Positions 16,367 through 26,330 of a stretch of DNA of 64,000 nt are shown one piece after another; positions within the stretch are counted from its first letter, which is position 1, and each line of letters opens with the position of its first letter. A program made the position numbers and the translations under genes. Source of the DNA: Chryseobacterium sp. MYb264 (GTDB taxonomy: Bacteria; Bacteroidota; Bacteroidia; Flavobacteriales; Weeksellaceae); the NCBI RefSeq assembly GCF_035974275.1, contig NZ_CP142422.1:2356001-2420000 (forward strand). The letters run 5' to 3'. Under the pieces are notes generated by a model. That model made no database searches and was not told the DNA's origin. It saw nothing but the letters and a program-made list of their open reading frames with translations.

Positions 16367-17412
16367 AATTGGATATGCTTTATATCTTCCTGGGCCTTTT
16401 TAAAGTCCTCATGCTTCCCTATATCTAACCAATATCCGTTAATCGGATACGTAATAAGTTTTAGATTCATTTCCAAAATACGATCCATTAAATCTGTAAT
16501 ATCATAAAACTGATCTTTAGGAATCATATTTAAAATTTTCTTCTTCATGATATAAATTCCTGCGTTGGAATAATAGGTATAGCGGGGCTTTTCTTTTAAT
16601 GATTTAACCTCTATTCCTTCACCAACCTCCAATACTGCATACGGGACATCTACATGGTAGGAGGTAGCTGCCACCGCCATATCTGCATTAGATTCTTTAT
16701 AAGTTTTAAAGAAATCGGCAAAATCGATATTTGTCAAAAGATCACTGTTCATAACAATAATGTCATCGTTATGAAATTCATCAATGAGTAGAATCGACCC
16801 AATAGTTCCCAAGGGTTTACTTTCTTTGGCATATTTTATATTGATATCCTTAGATGAACCATCACCAAAGTAATCAACCAGCTGATCACCCAAATAATTG
16901 ATACTTAAATTAATATTTTTAATACCATATCTGGCCAGCCTGTCTATATTATATTCCACAATTGGCTTTTCCCCTACTTTTAAAAGAGGTTTAGGCGTTG
17001 TTTCTGTTAATGGTCTTAACCTTTTCCCCTCCCCTCCGGCCATGAGTACTGCATCTGCAGGTATTAGGCTTTGTTTAATATTAAAATCAAGAATATCTAC
17101 GATTTTCTTGGAATCATCAACAATAGGAATTATTTTGAAAAAATCTTTTTTAAATTGCTCCAACTCACTGATACTATACTCATTACTTTTAATGAATACC
17201 GGTGAAGGCTGCACAAAATCCAGAAGTTTACTTTCCAAACCTAAGCCTTTAATAAACCCTCTTCTCAAATCACCGTCTGTTAAGGAGCCCAATAGTTCTA
17301 TCTCCTCATTGACAAGAAATAAGATAGAAGACGGCGCAATCTGATCCAACTTAATAAGAGCATCTCTTACCGATTGTCCATAAAAGATGATATGTTTTTT
17401 AACTATATCCAT
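16363..17412 (-). CDS. ptmE: PtmE-like CBS-domain nucleotidyltransferase (GlcN-1-P guanylyltransferase of the Leg pathway)
   Basis: A 349-residue fusion. Residues 1 to about 118 form a CBS pair (SILFLVNEEIELLGSLTDGD and FKIIPIVDDSKKIVDILDF). Residues from about 119 are a sugar nucleotidyltransferase with the signature LMAGGEGKRLRPLTETTPKP, followed by MNSDLLTNID and GYWLDIGKHEDF. This architecture is that of Campylobacter PtmE, which makes the GDP-glucosamine that feeds legionaminic acid synthesis. Its presence suggests the route here uses GDP-linked intermediates, unlike the UDP-linked pseudaminic route. The start overlaps neuC by ten bases, and legF follows with a four-base overlap. Confidence 0.9.
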   Translation of the reverse strand: MDIVKKHIIFYGQSVRDALIKLDQIAPSSILFLVNEEIELLGSLTDGDLRRGFIKGLGLESKLLDFVQPSPVFIKSNEYSISELEQFKKDFFKIIPIVDDSKKIVDILDFNIKQSLIPADAVLMAGGEGKRLRPLTETTPKPLLKVGEKPIVEYNIDRLARYGIKNINLSINYLGDQLVDYFGDGSSKDINIKYAKESKPLGTIGSILLIDEFHNDDIIVMNSDLLTNIDFADFFKTYKESNADMAVAATSYHVDVPYAVLEVGEGIEVKSLKEKPRYTYYSNAGIYIMKKKILNMIPKDQFYDITDLMDRILEMNLKLITYPINGYWLDIGKHEDFKKAQEDIKHIQL

Positions 17413-18563
17413 GATAAATTGTAAAAAGGTTTATTGGTTTTAATAGTTTTATGATTCATAATTTTATTAAAAATTTCCTTCGCTGCCCCTCCGTTATCAT
17501 AGGGATTTTTTATTTCAGACAGTCGCTCTCGAAAAAATGTGCTTTTAACCGATTCAAATCCTGATGAAATTCCTCCTTCAGAATTATCAACATTAATAAT
17601 ACTTAAAGCCTGTGCTCTGCCTTTCTGCCTTTCCCCAATATTAATAGTTGCTGTATATAATGAAGGTGCTTCTAAGATTCCGCTGGAACTGTTGCCCACA
17701 ATGGCATCGCATACTTTCACAACCGATAGAAATCTTAAGGTTCCTAAAGAATGGAAAGCCCTGGCAATGTCCGGGTATTCATTGACAAAATCGTCGATCA
17801 TCTGGTTGATAATTCTTCCGTCTGTGTCAGCATTTGCCTTGGTAAAAATAAAGAAACTGTCTTCCTGATTTTTAATGACATTGAGTAAATTCTGAAACTG
17901 TTCTTCTGAGGATAAGCTACCCAGGGTTTCGGGATGAAAAGTTATCTGATAATTATATTTTTTAAATTTAATATCTAGATCTGCTTCCAATTCTTTTGCT
18001 GAAAGCAAATCGAGATCTCTTATATTATCCAGACCTATTGCACCAACGTTAAAAACATTTTCAGGATTTTCCCCCATTTGGATGACTCTGTTTTTATACT
18101 CTTCAGTAGACGTAAAATGAATATGGCTCATTTTGGTAATGGCATGCCTTATCGCATCATCATAAGCACCTTCCGTAATTTCCCCTCCATGCAGATGAGC
18201 GATAGGAACTTTAAAAATTGTAGCGGCAGAAGCAATTGACAGCATCTCATAACGATCTCCTAAAATAATCAGCAAATCAGGCCTCAGTTTAGAAAAAACC
18301 TCCGCCATTCCCATCATTGCGATCCCCATTGTTTTTACAATACCCACCGGTGTATCCGATGATAAAAGTATTTCAACTCTTTCATCAATGTAAAAACCAT
18401 CATCTTCGATGTTTTTGTAAGTAAGCCCAAATTCAGGGGATAAATGGGCACCGGTAGCAATGATCTGTAATTGTGCAAGATCCGAATTTTCAACAAGTTT
18501 CATTAAGGGCTTCAAAAGACCATACTCTGCACGGGTTGCCGTCACAAAACAAATTTTTTTCAT
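17403..18563 (-). CDS. neuC: hydrolysing NDP-HexNAc 2-epimerase (NeuC/LegG)
   Basis: A 386-residue NeuC-family enzyme. FVTATRAEYGLLKPLMK is the typical opening, and LGDRYEMLSIASAA, IAHLHGGEITEGAYDDAIRHAITKMSH and FHPETLGSLSSEEQF follow. VGNSSSGILEAPS binds the nucleotide. It releases the nucleotide while inverting C-2, in this pathway yielding 2,4-diacetamido-2,4,6-trideoxymannose for the synthase. The classical NeuC product would be ManNAc, but LegB, LegC and PtmE in the same operon favour the LegG role. It overlaps neuB by four bases. Confidence 0.93.
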   Translation of the reverse strand: MKKICFVTATRAEYGLLKPLMKLVENSDLAQLQIIATGAHLSPEFGLTYKNIEDDGFYIDERVEILLSSDTPVGIVKTMGIAMMGMAEVFSKLRPDLLIILGDRYEMLSIASAATIFKVPIAHLHGGEITEGAYDDAIRHAITKMSHIHFTSTEEYKNRVIQMGENPENVFNVGAIGLDNIRDLDLLSAKELEADLDIKFKKYNYQITFHPETLGSLSSEEQFQNLLNVIKNQEDSFFIFTKANADTDGRIINQMIDDFVNEYPDIARAFHSLGTLRFLSVVKVCDAIVGNSSSGILEAPSLYTATINIGERQKGRAQALSIINVDNSEGGISSGFESVKSTFFRERLSEIKNPYDNGGAAKEIFNKIMNHKTIKTNKPFYNLSWI

Positions 18564-19570
18564 ATTACAATCAAATCATCCGTTGAATAATCTATTAACG
18601 CCTTCCTTCCAATAACCCGATCCCATTCCATGGGAGAAATTCCAGATCCAGGTCTTTTAATTGCTAAATTTTCCTCAGTGAAAATTTCGCCCTTCTTTAT
18701 AAATTTTGATGCCACAATGCTTTTGCGGGCAATCTCTATATTTTTCATTTCGGAAGGACTTGGCTTCTTAATCCCATCACCAGAAATAGCCTTCTCTATA
18801 TTTCGGATAGCTTCTACCATCGCTTTAAGTTCACCTGGTTCTAAAGACGCGGCATGATCCGGACCATCCAGCGTATTATCCAGTGTAAAATGTTTCTCAA
18901 TAACTAAAGCTCCTAAAGCAACGGCAGCAATTGGGACTTCGATTCCCAACGTATGATCTGAATATCCTATATCTGTCCCGAATTTTTGCTGTATAGTAAG
19001 CATTGCTTTCAGGTTCACATCAGTCATTGGGGTAGGATATTCTGTATTGCAATGAAGAATGGTAATGTCTTCCTTTGATATTCCTTCTGCCAAAAATATT
19101 TCAATTGCCGCCGAAATGTCTTCCATAGTACACATTCCCGTAGAAAGAATAACTTTCTTAAAAAGCTTTGCCGCTTTTCTAAGGTAGGGTAAATTGGTAA
19201 TTTCTCCGGAAGGGATTTTAACGAGTTTGAGTTCTATTTCTTTTAAATATTCCAAAGAATCCAGATCAAAAGCCGTTGAGAAAAAATTGATATTTTTCTT
19301 TTTACAGTACTCAATTAATAATTCATGCTGCTCAGAGGATAGTTCCAGCTTTTTCAGCATTTGGTACTGAGAGTCTGTTGTATTTCCAGTATTCTGGATC
19401 TGGTAATCTGCTTTTTTAGCGGATTTTGAAACCAAATTTTCAGATTTGAAGGTCTGAAATTTAACATAATCTACTCCCGCATCAACAGCGGCATCAATAA
19501 GTTTAAAAGCATTGTCTAAATTCCCGTTATGATTAACACCTGCTTCTGCAATGATTACAACCTTTTTCAT
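18560..19570 (-). CDS. neuB: legionaminate synthase (NeuB/LegI)
   Basis: A 336-residue sialic acid synthase family protein. Residues 1 to about 265 form the PEP-condensing barrel with AEAGVNHNGNLDNAFKLIDA, VKFQTFKSENLVSK, KIPSGEITNLPYL, LSTGMCTMEDI, LHCNTEYPTP and GYSDHTLGIEVPIAA. The C-terminal antifreeze-like SAF domain has ARKSIVASKFIKKGE and IKRPGSGISP. It condenses phosphoenolpyruvate with a six-carbon 2-acetamido sugar. The expected substrate here is the 6-deoxy-2,4-diacetamido mannose from LegG. Gene order acetyltransferase, neuB, neuC with no gap is typical of Leg operons. Confidence 0.95.
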   Translation of the reverse strand: MKKVVIIAEAGVNHNGNLDNAFKLIDAAVDAGVDYVKFQTFKSENLVSKSAKKADYQIQNTGNTTDSQYQMLKKLELSSEQHELLIEYCKKKNINFFSTAFDLDSLEYLKEIELKLVKIPSGEITNLPYLRKAAKLFKKVILSTGMCTMEDISAAIEIFLAEGISKEDITILHCNTEYPTPMTDVNLKAMLTIQQKFGTDIGYSDHTLGIEVPIAAVALGALVIEKHFTLDNTLDGPDHAASLEPGELKAMVEAIRNIEKAISGDGIKKPSPSEMKNIEIARKSIVASKFIKKGEIFTEENLAIKRPGSGISPMEWDRVIGRKALIDYSTDDLIVI

Positions 19571-20197
19571 TTACTTGATTTTTTTTGCGGGATTTCCAAC
19601 CCATGTTTCATTATCAGGAATATCTCTCAAAACAACACTTCCAGCTCCAATAATAGAATTCCGACCAATATTAATTCCTTGCTTTATGACCGTATTTGCT
19701 CCGACAAAAGTATTTTCACCTATATATACATTCCCCGCTAGTACAGCACCGGGAGCAATATGTACTCCACTTTCAATGATACATTCGTGCTCAACAATAC
19801 ATCCGGTATTTAAAATACAATAATCTCCAATTTTTGCAAAAGCATTAATGCTGACGTTGGGCCCGATAAAATTTCCAGCACCTAATATGCTATACTTACT
19901 CGTTACTGATAAAGGATGAACAACACCAACTATTTCTTTTCCCTTAGCCAACAATATATCAGCCACCTTTCGACGAATCTTATTATCTCCTATTCCCAGT
20001 ATAAATTGATCAGCAATCTGCCACTCAAAAGCATTAGAGCCTTCATCTCCCAAATAATGCAAGTCAAAAGGATTATAAGAAACCTCAGTTTTTTCACAAT
20101 AATACATCACCTTTAGATTCACCTTCTCAGCGGCGTCCAAAACGGCTAAAGAATGCCCCGAATAGCCAACTATTGCAATCGAATTCTTATCTTGCAC
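19571..20197 (-). CDS. NeuD/PglD-type sugar O/N-acetyltransferase (probable LegH)
   Basis: A 208-residue protein of the NeuD/PglD family. A short Rossmann-like N-terminal domain (SIAIVGYSGHSLAVLDAA) precedes a left-handed beta-helix made of hexapeptide repeats (IGPNVSINAFAKIGDYCIL, IAPGAVLAGNVYIGENTFVG). It ends with RDIPDNETWVGNPAKKIK. It is the only acetyltransferase of the locus and overlaps legC by 11 bases, so it most likely acetylates the 4-amino group made by LegC. It might also serve the product of the PglE-like aminotransferase. Confidence 0.9.
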   Translation of the reverse strand: MQDKNSIAIVGYSGHSLAVLDAAEKVNLKVMYYCEKTEVSYNPFDLHYLGDEGSNAFEWQIADQFILGIGDNKIRRKVADILLAKGKEIVGVVHPLSVTSKYSILGAGNFIGPNVSINAFAKIGDYCILNTGCIVEHECIIESGVHIAPGAVLAGNVYIGENTFVGANTVIKQGINIGRNSIIGAGSVVLRDIPDNETWVGNPAKKIK

Positions 20198-21329
20198 TGC
20201 TTGGAATATTTACAATTCTTTCTTCCAGATATTCTGCATTCTTTTGGGCATCTCTTTGGCAGTGGGCGTACATGGGCAAACGATACATTAAATTCCATAT
20301 CGGACGCGTCATTATCCCATGTGCGTTAGTTGTTGTCAGAAACTCTTCTCTTTCTTTTTTATCATTAAGTTCTACGCACATCAGCCAATAGTTCGCCTTT
20401 GTATCAGGTATTTCCTGTCTGAATTTAATGCCCTCCGTTTCAAAAAATACCGCATATTTTTCAGCTAATTTTCGCTTATCAATGAGAAAATCATTGAGAG
20501 ATTCTAACTGAGCACAGGCTAAAGCCGCATTCAGATTGGGCATTCTAAAATTATATCCCAAATCATCATGAAAAAACTCAAAAGCATGTGGGCGTTTAGC
20601 TGTTGTAGTTAAATATTTTGCCTGAGTACCTAATTCATTACTATTGGTAATAATAGCACCGCCACCACCGCTGGTTACGACTTTATTTCCATTAAAAGAA
20701 AAACCACCGATCAAACCTATTGTTCCGGTATGTTTTCCTTTGTATAAGCTTCCCAAAGACTCTGCGGCATCTTCCACTAAAGGAATATGCCACTTATTGC
20801 ATAGAGCCGATAACTCATCAAGATGAACAGGGAATCCAAAAGTATGCATTGGCATACATGCTGCGATACGTCTTCCAGTTGATTTATTGTAGCATCCATC
20901 TTCACGCAGCTCACCAAACTCTTCCAAAAATTCTCCAAGATATTTTGGGGAAAGCCCCATAGTATCCAAGTCTACATCAAGAAATACAGGAATTGCACCA
21001 TTATACGATATCGCATTCGCCGTCGCAATGAAAGTAAGTGCCTGGGTAATAACCTCATCATTTTGTTTTACTCCCGCCAACCTTAAAGCAACCTGTAGAG
21101 ATGCAGATCCATTCACTACCGCAACGGCTTTGGAAGCTCCTGTAATGTCCTGCATCATCAATTCAAATCGATCTACGAATACCCCTACCGAAGAAACAAA
21201 TGTTGAATCAATTGTTTCTTCCAGATATTTCTTTTCATTACCTCTGAATCGAGGCTCATGCAGAGGTATAAACTTATCTGTGCTATAATGATCTCTAACC
21301 AAAGAAATCATATTCTCGATGCTACTCAT
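20187..21329 (-). CDS. legC: LegC-family PLP-dependent sugar aminotransferase
   Basis: A 380-residue DegT/DnrJ/EryC1/StrS aminotransferase. The internal-aldimine lysine is Lys216 in FSFNGNKVVTSGGGG, and Asp187 in PLVEDAAESLGS contacts the pyridinium. The opening IPLHEPRFRGNEKKYLEETI and FVSSVGVFVDRFE are characteristic of the LegC subgroup, which aminates C-4 of the 4-keto-6-deoxy-HexNAc made by LegB, with glutamate as donor. The gene starts two bases after legB. Confidence 0.94.
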   Translation of the reverse strand: MSSIENMISLVRDHYSTDKFIPLHEPRFRGNEKKYLEETIDSTFVSSVGVFVDRFELMMQDITGASKAVAVVNGSASLQVALRLAGVKQNDEVITQALTFIATANAISYNGAIPVFLDVDLDTMGLSPKYLGEFLEEFGELREDGCYNKSTGRRIAACMPMHTFGFPVHLDELSALCNKWHIPLVEDAAESLGSLYKGKHTGTIGLIGGFSFNGNKVVTSGGGGAIITNSNELGTQAKYLTTTAKRPHAFEFFHDDLGYNFRMPNLNAALACAQLESLNDFLIDKRKLAEKYAVFFETEGIKFRQEIPDTKANYWLMCVELNDKKEREEFLTTTNAHGIMTRPIWNLMYRLPMYAHCQRDAQKNAEYLEERIVNIPSSAR

Positions 21330-21331
21330 AT

Positions 21332-22519
21332 TTACATTTTAGAGTCTAAGTATTTCCCTGTCTCTTTGTGTCCAAAATCAGGGATCATTGCAAAAAACAG
21401 ATCTACAATCTGCTCTTTATTCCATTTTTTTATTAGTTTTAAATCATTAATTGTCGTCTCAAATAATTCCAGTTTATCATCTTCCACAATGAGATCATTT
21501 TTAATGATTCCTAAATTTTTAAAACAATCCATATCGAGAACTTCCTTATCTGTAAAAAACTCTTCAAAGTCCTTTTCTCCTGTTGTATCACTTGTCACAA
21601 ACAGACACGGCCATTTGCCTTCCTGCGGCAATGTCTCCATTAATGATCTTGCCTGATCCTCGGTTTCACATAAAAATGGTTCATAACCAATTTCTTTAAG
21701 ATATTTTACCGCGATTTCGGCAAAGGTAATCAAATGAAGATCCTCACTCAACTTTGGAAAGAAAATATCTCTGTTCTCTCCAAATATACAGGACATTAAA
21801 CAGAGTTCTCCAGATTCTTTTGGGGTAACAAAATATCGTTTAATATCATTTGGCGCAACAATTGGCTGTTTTTTCTCTATTCTTTTATTAAACCCGTGTA
21901 ATAATGATCCATCAGAAAATGCAACATTAGCAAAACGTGCGGTAGAAATCGTTATTTCTTTACTTTTACGCATTAAAAACATTTCCATAATACGTTTTGA
22001 AGCTCCCATCATATTAACAGGATTTGCCGCTTTGTCAGTTGAGACACAGAAATATTTACGAACTCCCCTATCAATAGACTGTTGTACTGTTTTTTCTGTA
22101 TTACATATATTGACATCAATCATTCTCATGAGCGTATATGGATCCTTCTCACTTCTTACATGCTTTAATGCTGAAAGATTGAGGACATAATCATAATCTC
22201 CATCTGCATTCCAAAAAGCCTCGTATTCTACGGAACCAACATCCAAAGCAAATGTCTGGAAATCACCATCAATATACCCTAATGAACTACGAATATCTCG
22301 AACCAATTCCACCATATTATTTTCACTAATATCAACAACATGAATTTTCTTTGGATTTCGTTTAAATATTTCTTTCGTAGTTGCGGATCCTATTGAACCT
22401 GCTCCTCCAATTACTAAAAATTTAGAGTTTGACACGATACTGCTAAGTTGCTTCTCATTAGATTTTATATCACTTTCAAACAACTCCTTATCTCTTCCGA
22501 TGAGTTTTAGAATCTCCAT
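21332..22519 (-). CDS. legB: LegB-type NDP-GlcNAc 4,6-dehydratase
   Basis: A 395-residue soluble SDR. After a 30-residue N-terminal extension, FLVIGGAGSIGSATTKEIF binds NAD, LNLSALKHVRSEKDP resembles the AALKHV loop of PglF-type dehydratases, and STDKAANPVNMMGASKRIME holds the catalytic residues. The C-terminal half is longer than in PseB and typical of LegB. It retains C-5 configuration and makes the 4-keto-6-deoxy-D-glucose form that LegC aminates. It heads the gap-free Leg block of seven genes and lies 12 bases after wzc. Confidence 0.93.
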   Translation of the reverse strand: MEILKLIGRDKELFESDIKSNEKQLSSIVSNSKFLVIGGAGSIGSATTKEIFKRNPKKIHVVDISENNMVELVRDIRSSLGYIDGDFQTFALDVGSVEYEAFWNADGDYDYVLNLSALKHVRSEKDPYTLMRMIDVNICNTEKTVQQSIDRGVRKYFCVSTDKAANPVNMMGASKRIMEMFLMRKSKEITISTARFANVAFSDGSLLHGFNKRIEKKQPIVAPNDIKRYFVTPKESGELCLMSCIFGENRDIFFPKLSEDLHLITFAEIAVKYLKEIGYEPFLCETEDQARSLMETLPQEGKWPCLFVTSDTTGEKDFEEFFTDKEVLDMDCFKNLGIIKNDLIVEDDKLELFETTINDLKLIKKWNKEQIVDLFFAMIPDFGHKETGKYLDSKM

Positions 22520-22531
22520 AATGTTCTCCTA

Positions 22532-24898
22532 TTAAAATTTGCCTTTTAATTTTTCAAACCAACTTTTCTCTGTCGCGGTATAACCATAGCCATATTTATT
22601 GCTATATCCTAAGTAGTCCCTGTTCACATCATTAAGAACAAAACCTACATTCTTAATTTTACCACCCTCTATATTATTATTAGCAAACTCTATTAATGCT
22701 TTTTCTGTATACTGAGACCGAGTTACATAAAGCGTAGCATCTGCAACATCCGTAAACAGGAAGCTGTCCGTCACCAACATCAGTGGAGCAGTATCTAAAA
22801 TAATATAATCGTATTCAGATTTTAAGCTATCAATTAGTACTTCGTATCTTCCGTTGCTTAAAAGCTCGGTTGGGTTTGGAGGAATACTACCTGAATAAAT
22901 TACGTCTAAATAAGGATTAAATGAGGATACATGTATAATCTCTTTTAATTCGGTTTTATCATTGTATAAATATTCCGTTAGTCCCATCAACCCTTTTCTA
23001 GATACATTATATCTCTGAAGTTGAGGGTTTCTAATATCAGATCCGATAATAATAACCTTTTTCTTTGGAGTGGCTAATGTAAGAGAAAGATTTACAGAAA
23101 TAAACGTCTTACCTTCACCCTTTACAGTTGATGTCACAAAGATAACCTTAGCTTCATTCTTTCTGGGAAGTAAAAAATTCATATTAGTAATTAAAATTCT
23201 AAAAGCTTCCGCTATCGGTGAAATGTCGTTAATCTTAATCAGTTCATCACCACCTTTTTCCAAACTAGGGATTTCACCCAATACAGGCTTTCCAAAACTA
23301 AGCTTTTCAAGATCATGTTTACTTTTAATTTTATTATTTAATAATTCTTTAATATAAATAATTATGAAAGGTATTAATAATCCCACGATTAACGCTGCAG
23401 ATAAAATAATCATTTTTCTGGGCGCTACCGGTGTTGGAGATGCATATGCATAGTCCACTATCCTAGCTTTATTCGCTGTTACAGCTAAGGAAATTGCTGT
23501 TTCTTCCCTCTTCTGTAATAACAAAAGATATAAACTTTCCTTGATTTGTTGTTGTCTCTCTATATCTCTAAATAACTTTTCCTGAACGGGAATTTTGGCA
23601 ATTCTTGAAGACACGCTGTTCTGTTCACCAAGATATTGGTTTCTAGCAAACTCTAATCCGGTTCTATTTTTAACAAGACTCTCAACAACCGAAGTTCTTA
23701 AAGATGAAATTTGCCTATCAAGATCTATAATGATCGGGTTTTGAGGAGTCGCATTTTCAAGGAGTCTGTTTCTTTCCAACACTAATTGATTATACGAAGA
23801 AATCCCTGATAACGTTTCCGAGTTTTCTAACCCGACACTCGAAGGAAGAACTTGGCTATTATTCTGTTTTGATATAAAACCTATCAACGCATTTGTTAAA
23901 TCAAGCTGAGCATTAACTTCTATTTGCTTCGCCCGAGCCGCTGCAGAAGTTTCTAAACTAATTTTTGCTTCGGTTTCTATATCGGCAATTTTATTTGATG
24001 CCTTAAAACGTTCTTTTCTATTTTCAACTTCGCCCAGGTCATTAGCTATGATATTAATTCTTTCATCAATAAAATCTTTAGTGCTTGCAGATTCTGAATT
24101 TTTATCTTTAATTGCGTCGTTATTGTAAACGTTGATGATTTTCTGTAAAATATCTTTTGCTTTATCTATGTTCGCATAATTCATAGATAAGCCAATAACA
24201 GTAGCATCTTTGTTCAAAAGATTTACATTCAGTAATCCCTGAAACCTATTCACCGTATCCTCCAGAGTGTTGTAGGTGAAAGAAAAATTACCCAACTCGC
24301 CACTTTTCTTTTTATTAAACTTAGGATTTTTAACAATGATAATATTAGCATAAGGAAGACTTATGGTTTTATTAAATACTGTATTTATCTTACTGGGAAG
24401 CTCCTTGGAAGATAGCGTAATTGAGTTTCCTGAAAACTCTATGTTAATGGGTTCACCGGGACCTTTAACAAATTGTTTTTCATTAATAACTTTGATCAGA
24501 AATGGTGTCGTTTCGTCATATAGTTCTTTAGATTTAAAGTCATCATCCGAAAAAATAGCTGTTTGGATATTCAAATCTTTTACAACATCATACATTAATT
24601 TTTTAGATCTGAAAATCTCAATTTCATTTTCAATACTGTTGGTTCCCATCCCTTTGAGATTGGATAAATCCTGTAAGTTCCCGAACTCCCCAGGTATGGT
24701 GGGTGTATTTTTAGCATCTTTAATAAGTACAGAAGATTGTACGCTATAGATTGGTGTTGCAAATTTCAAATATACATATGTACTTATTACTCCTAAAATT
24801 GGAATAATGATAAACCAAATCCAATATCTTAAATAGGGTTTAATGAGTTCCTGAATATTTATTTCCTCTTTTGGTTCATCTATTGTCGAACTGTTCAT
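22532..24898 (-). CDS. wzc: Wzc-like polysaccharide co-polymerase with BY-kinase domain
   Basis: A 788-residue protein fusing a Wzz chain-length domain to a bacterial tyrosine kinase. Hydrophobic segments near residues 28-47 and 495-515 flank a long periplasmic region that ends in coiled coil. The cytoplasmic kinase has Walker A GEGKT at 594-598, a Walker A' region GSDIRNP at 619-625 and Walker B IILDTAP at 699-705. The C-terminal tyrosine cluster has tyrosines at 762, 765, 769, 771 and 773. It controls chain length and couples to the Wza channel. The A' motif reads GSD rather than the usual DAD/DTD, a small deviation. No Wzb-type phosphatase gene lies in the window. Confidence 0.94.
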   Translation of the reverse strand: MNSSTIDEPKEEINIQELIKPYLRYWIWFIIIPILGVISTYVYLKFATPIYSVQSSVLIKDAKNTPTIPGEFGNLQDLSNLKGMGTNSIENEIEIFRSKKLMYDVVKDLNIQTAIFSDDDFKSKELYDETTPFLIKVINEKQFVKGPGEPINIEFSGNSITLSSKELPSKINTVFNKTISLPYANIIIVKNPKFNKKKSGELGNFSFTYNTLEDTVNRFQGLLNVNLLNKDATVIGLSMNYANIDKAKDILQKIINVYNNDAIKDKNSESASTKDFIDERINIIANDLGEVENRKERFKASNKIADIETEAKISLETSAAARAKQIEVNAQLDLTNALIGFISKQNNSQVLPSSVGLENSETLSGISSYNQLVLERNRLLENATPQNPIIIDLDRQISSLRTSVVESLVKNRTGLEFARNQYLGEQNSVSSRIAKIPVQEKLFRDIERQQQIKESLYLLLLQKREETAISLAVTANKARIVDYAYASPTPVAPRKMIILSAALIVGLLIPFIIIYIKELLNNKIKSKHDLEKLSFGKPVLGEIPSLEKGGDELIKINDISPIAEAFRILITNMNFLLPRKNEAKVIFVTSTVKGEGKTFISVNLSLTLATPKKKVIIIGSDIRNPQLQRYNVSRKGLMGLTEYLYNDKTELKEIIHVSSFNPYLDVIYSGSIPPNPTELLSNGRYEVLIDSLKSEYDYIILDTAPLMLVTDSFLFTDVADATLYVTRSQYTEKALIEFANNNIEGGKIKNVGFVLNDVNRDYLGYSNKYGYGYTATEKSWFEKLKGKF

Positions 24899-24960
24899 CT
24901 AAATAATATTATATTTCAAATTCATAATTATGGTTTGCCGGGGCATTGCGTACATATTGA

Positions 24961-26262
24961 CTACAGTCTGGCATCAACCAGGTTTCTATCGATACAGGCT
25001 TTTGTATCAAAGACCACTGCATTCGTATTCTTTAAAGTTTCAATATCTATTTCAAGAAACTCACTATGTGAAACAGCAATGATTATCGAGTCATATTTTT
25101 TGCCTTTCTTAAGATTATCGATAATAGTCACTTCATATTCACTCTCTACCTCAGATTTATTAGCCCAAGGATCATAAATATCAATATTTATCCCGTATTC
25201 TTTCAACTCATTGTAGATATCAATTACTTTGGTATTTCGTACATCCGGACAATTTTCTTTAAATGTAATCCCAAGAATCAAAGCTTCAGAATTTTTAACA
25301 ACTCCACCTTTAGCGATAAGAAGTTTAACCACTTTGGAAGCTATAAATTGGGCAATAGAATCATTTACCCGTCTTCCTGACAAGATAACATCAGGATGAT
25401 AACCTAATTGTTCCGCTTTATGAGCCAAATAATAAGGATCAACAGATATACAATGTCCTCCTACTAATCCTGGTTTATATTTTAAAAAGTTATATTTCGT
25501 GCCTGCAGCTTCCAGCACATCGTTGGTATCTATACCTATCCTATCAAATATTAAAGCCAGCTCATTTACAAAAGAAATATTAACATCTCTTTGTGCATTT
25601 TCAATGGCTTTTGAAGCTTCCGCAACTTTAAGGCTTGGAGCCTTATGGGTTCCTGCTGTAATAATTTTGCTGTATAACTGATCTACTTCTTCAGCAATCT
25701 CAGGTGTAGATCCTGAAGTAACCTTCTTAATTGCTGTAAGCGTATTGATCTTATCTCCAGGATTGATTCTTTCCGGGGAATAGCCAACAAAAAAATCCTC
25801 ATTATAAATTAAATCTGAATACTTTTCCAAAATAGGAACACATTCCTCCTCTGTGCAACCCGGAAAAACGGTAGATTCATAGATCACAATATCCCCCTTT
25901 TTAATGATTCCTGCTAACATTTTTGATGCCGAAAGAAGGGGTTTAAGATCAGGAGCATTATATTGATCTATAGGTGTGGGAACAGTCACTATAAAAACAT
26001 TACATCCTAATAGGTCGGAAAGCTCTGATGTCGCTTTGTAGCCTATATTGTTACCAGATTTTTTATATTCAGAAAGAGCTGTGCCTAGCAATTCCAGATC
26101 TGCCTCAAGCGTACTGTCTTCGCATTCATTTAACTCTTTAACACGTTTCGCATTAATATCATACCCCAATACCGGATAATATTTAGCAAACTCTAAAGAT
26201 AGAGGCAGACCTACGTAGCCTTGTCCGATGACAGCTATTTTATATAATTTTTTATCATTCAT
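24961..26262 (-). CDS. UDP-N-acetylhexosamine 6-dehydrogenase (WbpA/WbpO/TviB family)
   Basis: A 433-residue nucleotide-sugar dehydrogenase that oxidises C-6 of a UDP-sugar with two NAD. IAVIGQGYVGLPLSLEFAKY is the NAD site, FIVTVPTPID and YESTVFPGCTEEE are conserved loops, and the catalytic cysteine lies in GLVGGHCISVDPYYLAHKAE. AEASKAIENAQRDVN and SGRRVNDS are typical of the UDP-HexNAc-using branch (TviB/WbpO) rather than of UDP-glucose dehydrogenase. The product would be UDP-GlcNAcA or an epimer, adding an acidic sugar. A separate 62-base gap precedes wzc. Confidence 0.93.
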   Translation of the reverse strand: MNDKKLYKIAVIGQGYVGLPLSLEFAKYYPVLGYDINAKRVKELNECEDSTLEADLELLGTALSEYKKSGNNIGYKATSELSDLLGCNVFIVTVPTPIDQYNAPDLKPLLSASKMLAGIIKKGDIVIYESTVFPGCTEEECVPILEKYSDLIYNEDFFVGYSPERINPGDKINTLTAIKKVTSGSTPEIAEEVDQLYSKIITAGTHKAPSLKVAEASKAIENAQRDVNISFVNELALIFDRIGIDTNDVLEAAGTKYNFLKYKPGLVGGHCISVDPYYLAHKAEQLGYHPDVILSGRRVNDSIAQFIASKVVKLLIAKGGVVKNSEALILGITFKENCPDVRNTKVIDIYNELKEYGINIDIYDPWANKSEVESEYEVTIIDNLKKGKKYDSIIIAVSHSEFLEIDIETLKNTNAVVFDTKACIDRNLVDARL

Positions 26263-26330
26263 ATCATGCGTATTATATTTTACCTAAATCTCAAAGAAAT
26301 ACAATGAAAATAACATATCCATTGAAATTA

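Noticed and set aside
17403..19570. neuB and neuC as an N-acetylneuraminic acid pathway
   Set aside because: LegB, LegC, PtmE and an acetyltransferase in the same gap-free operon point to legionaminic acid.
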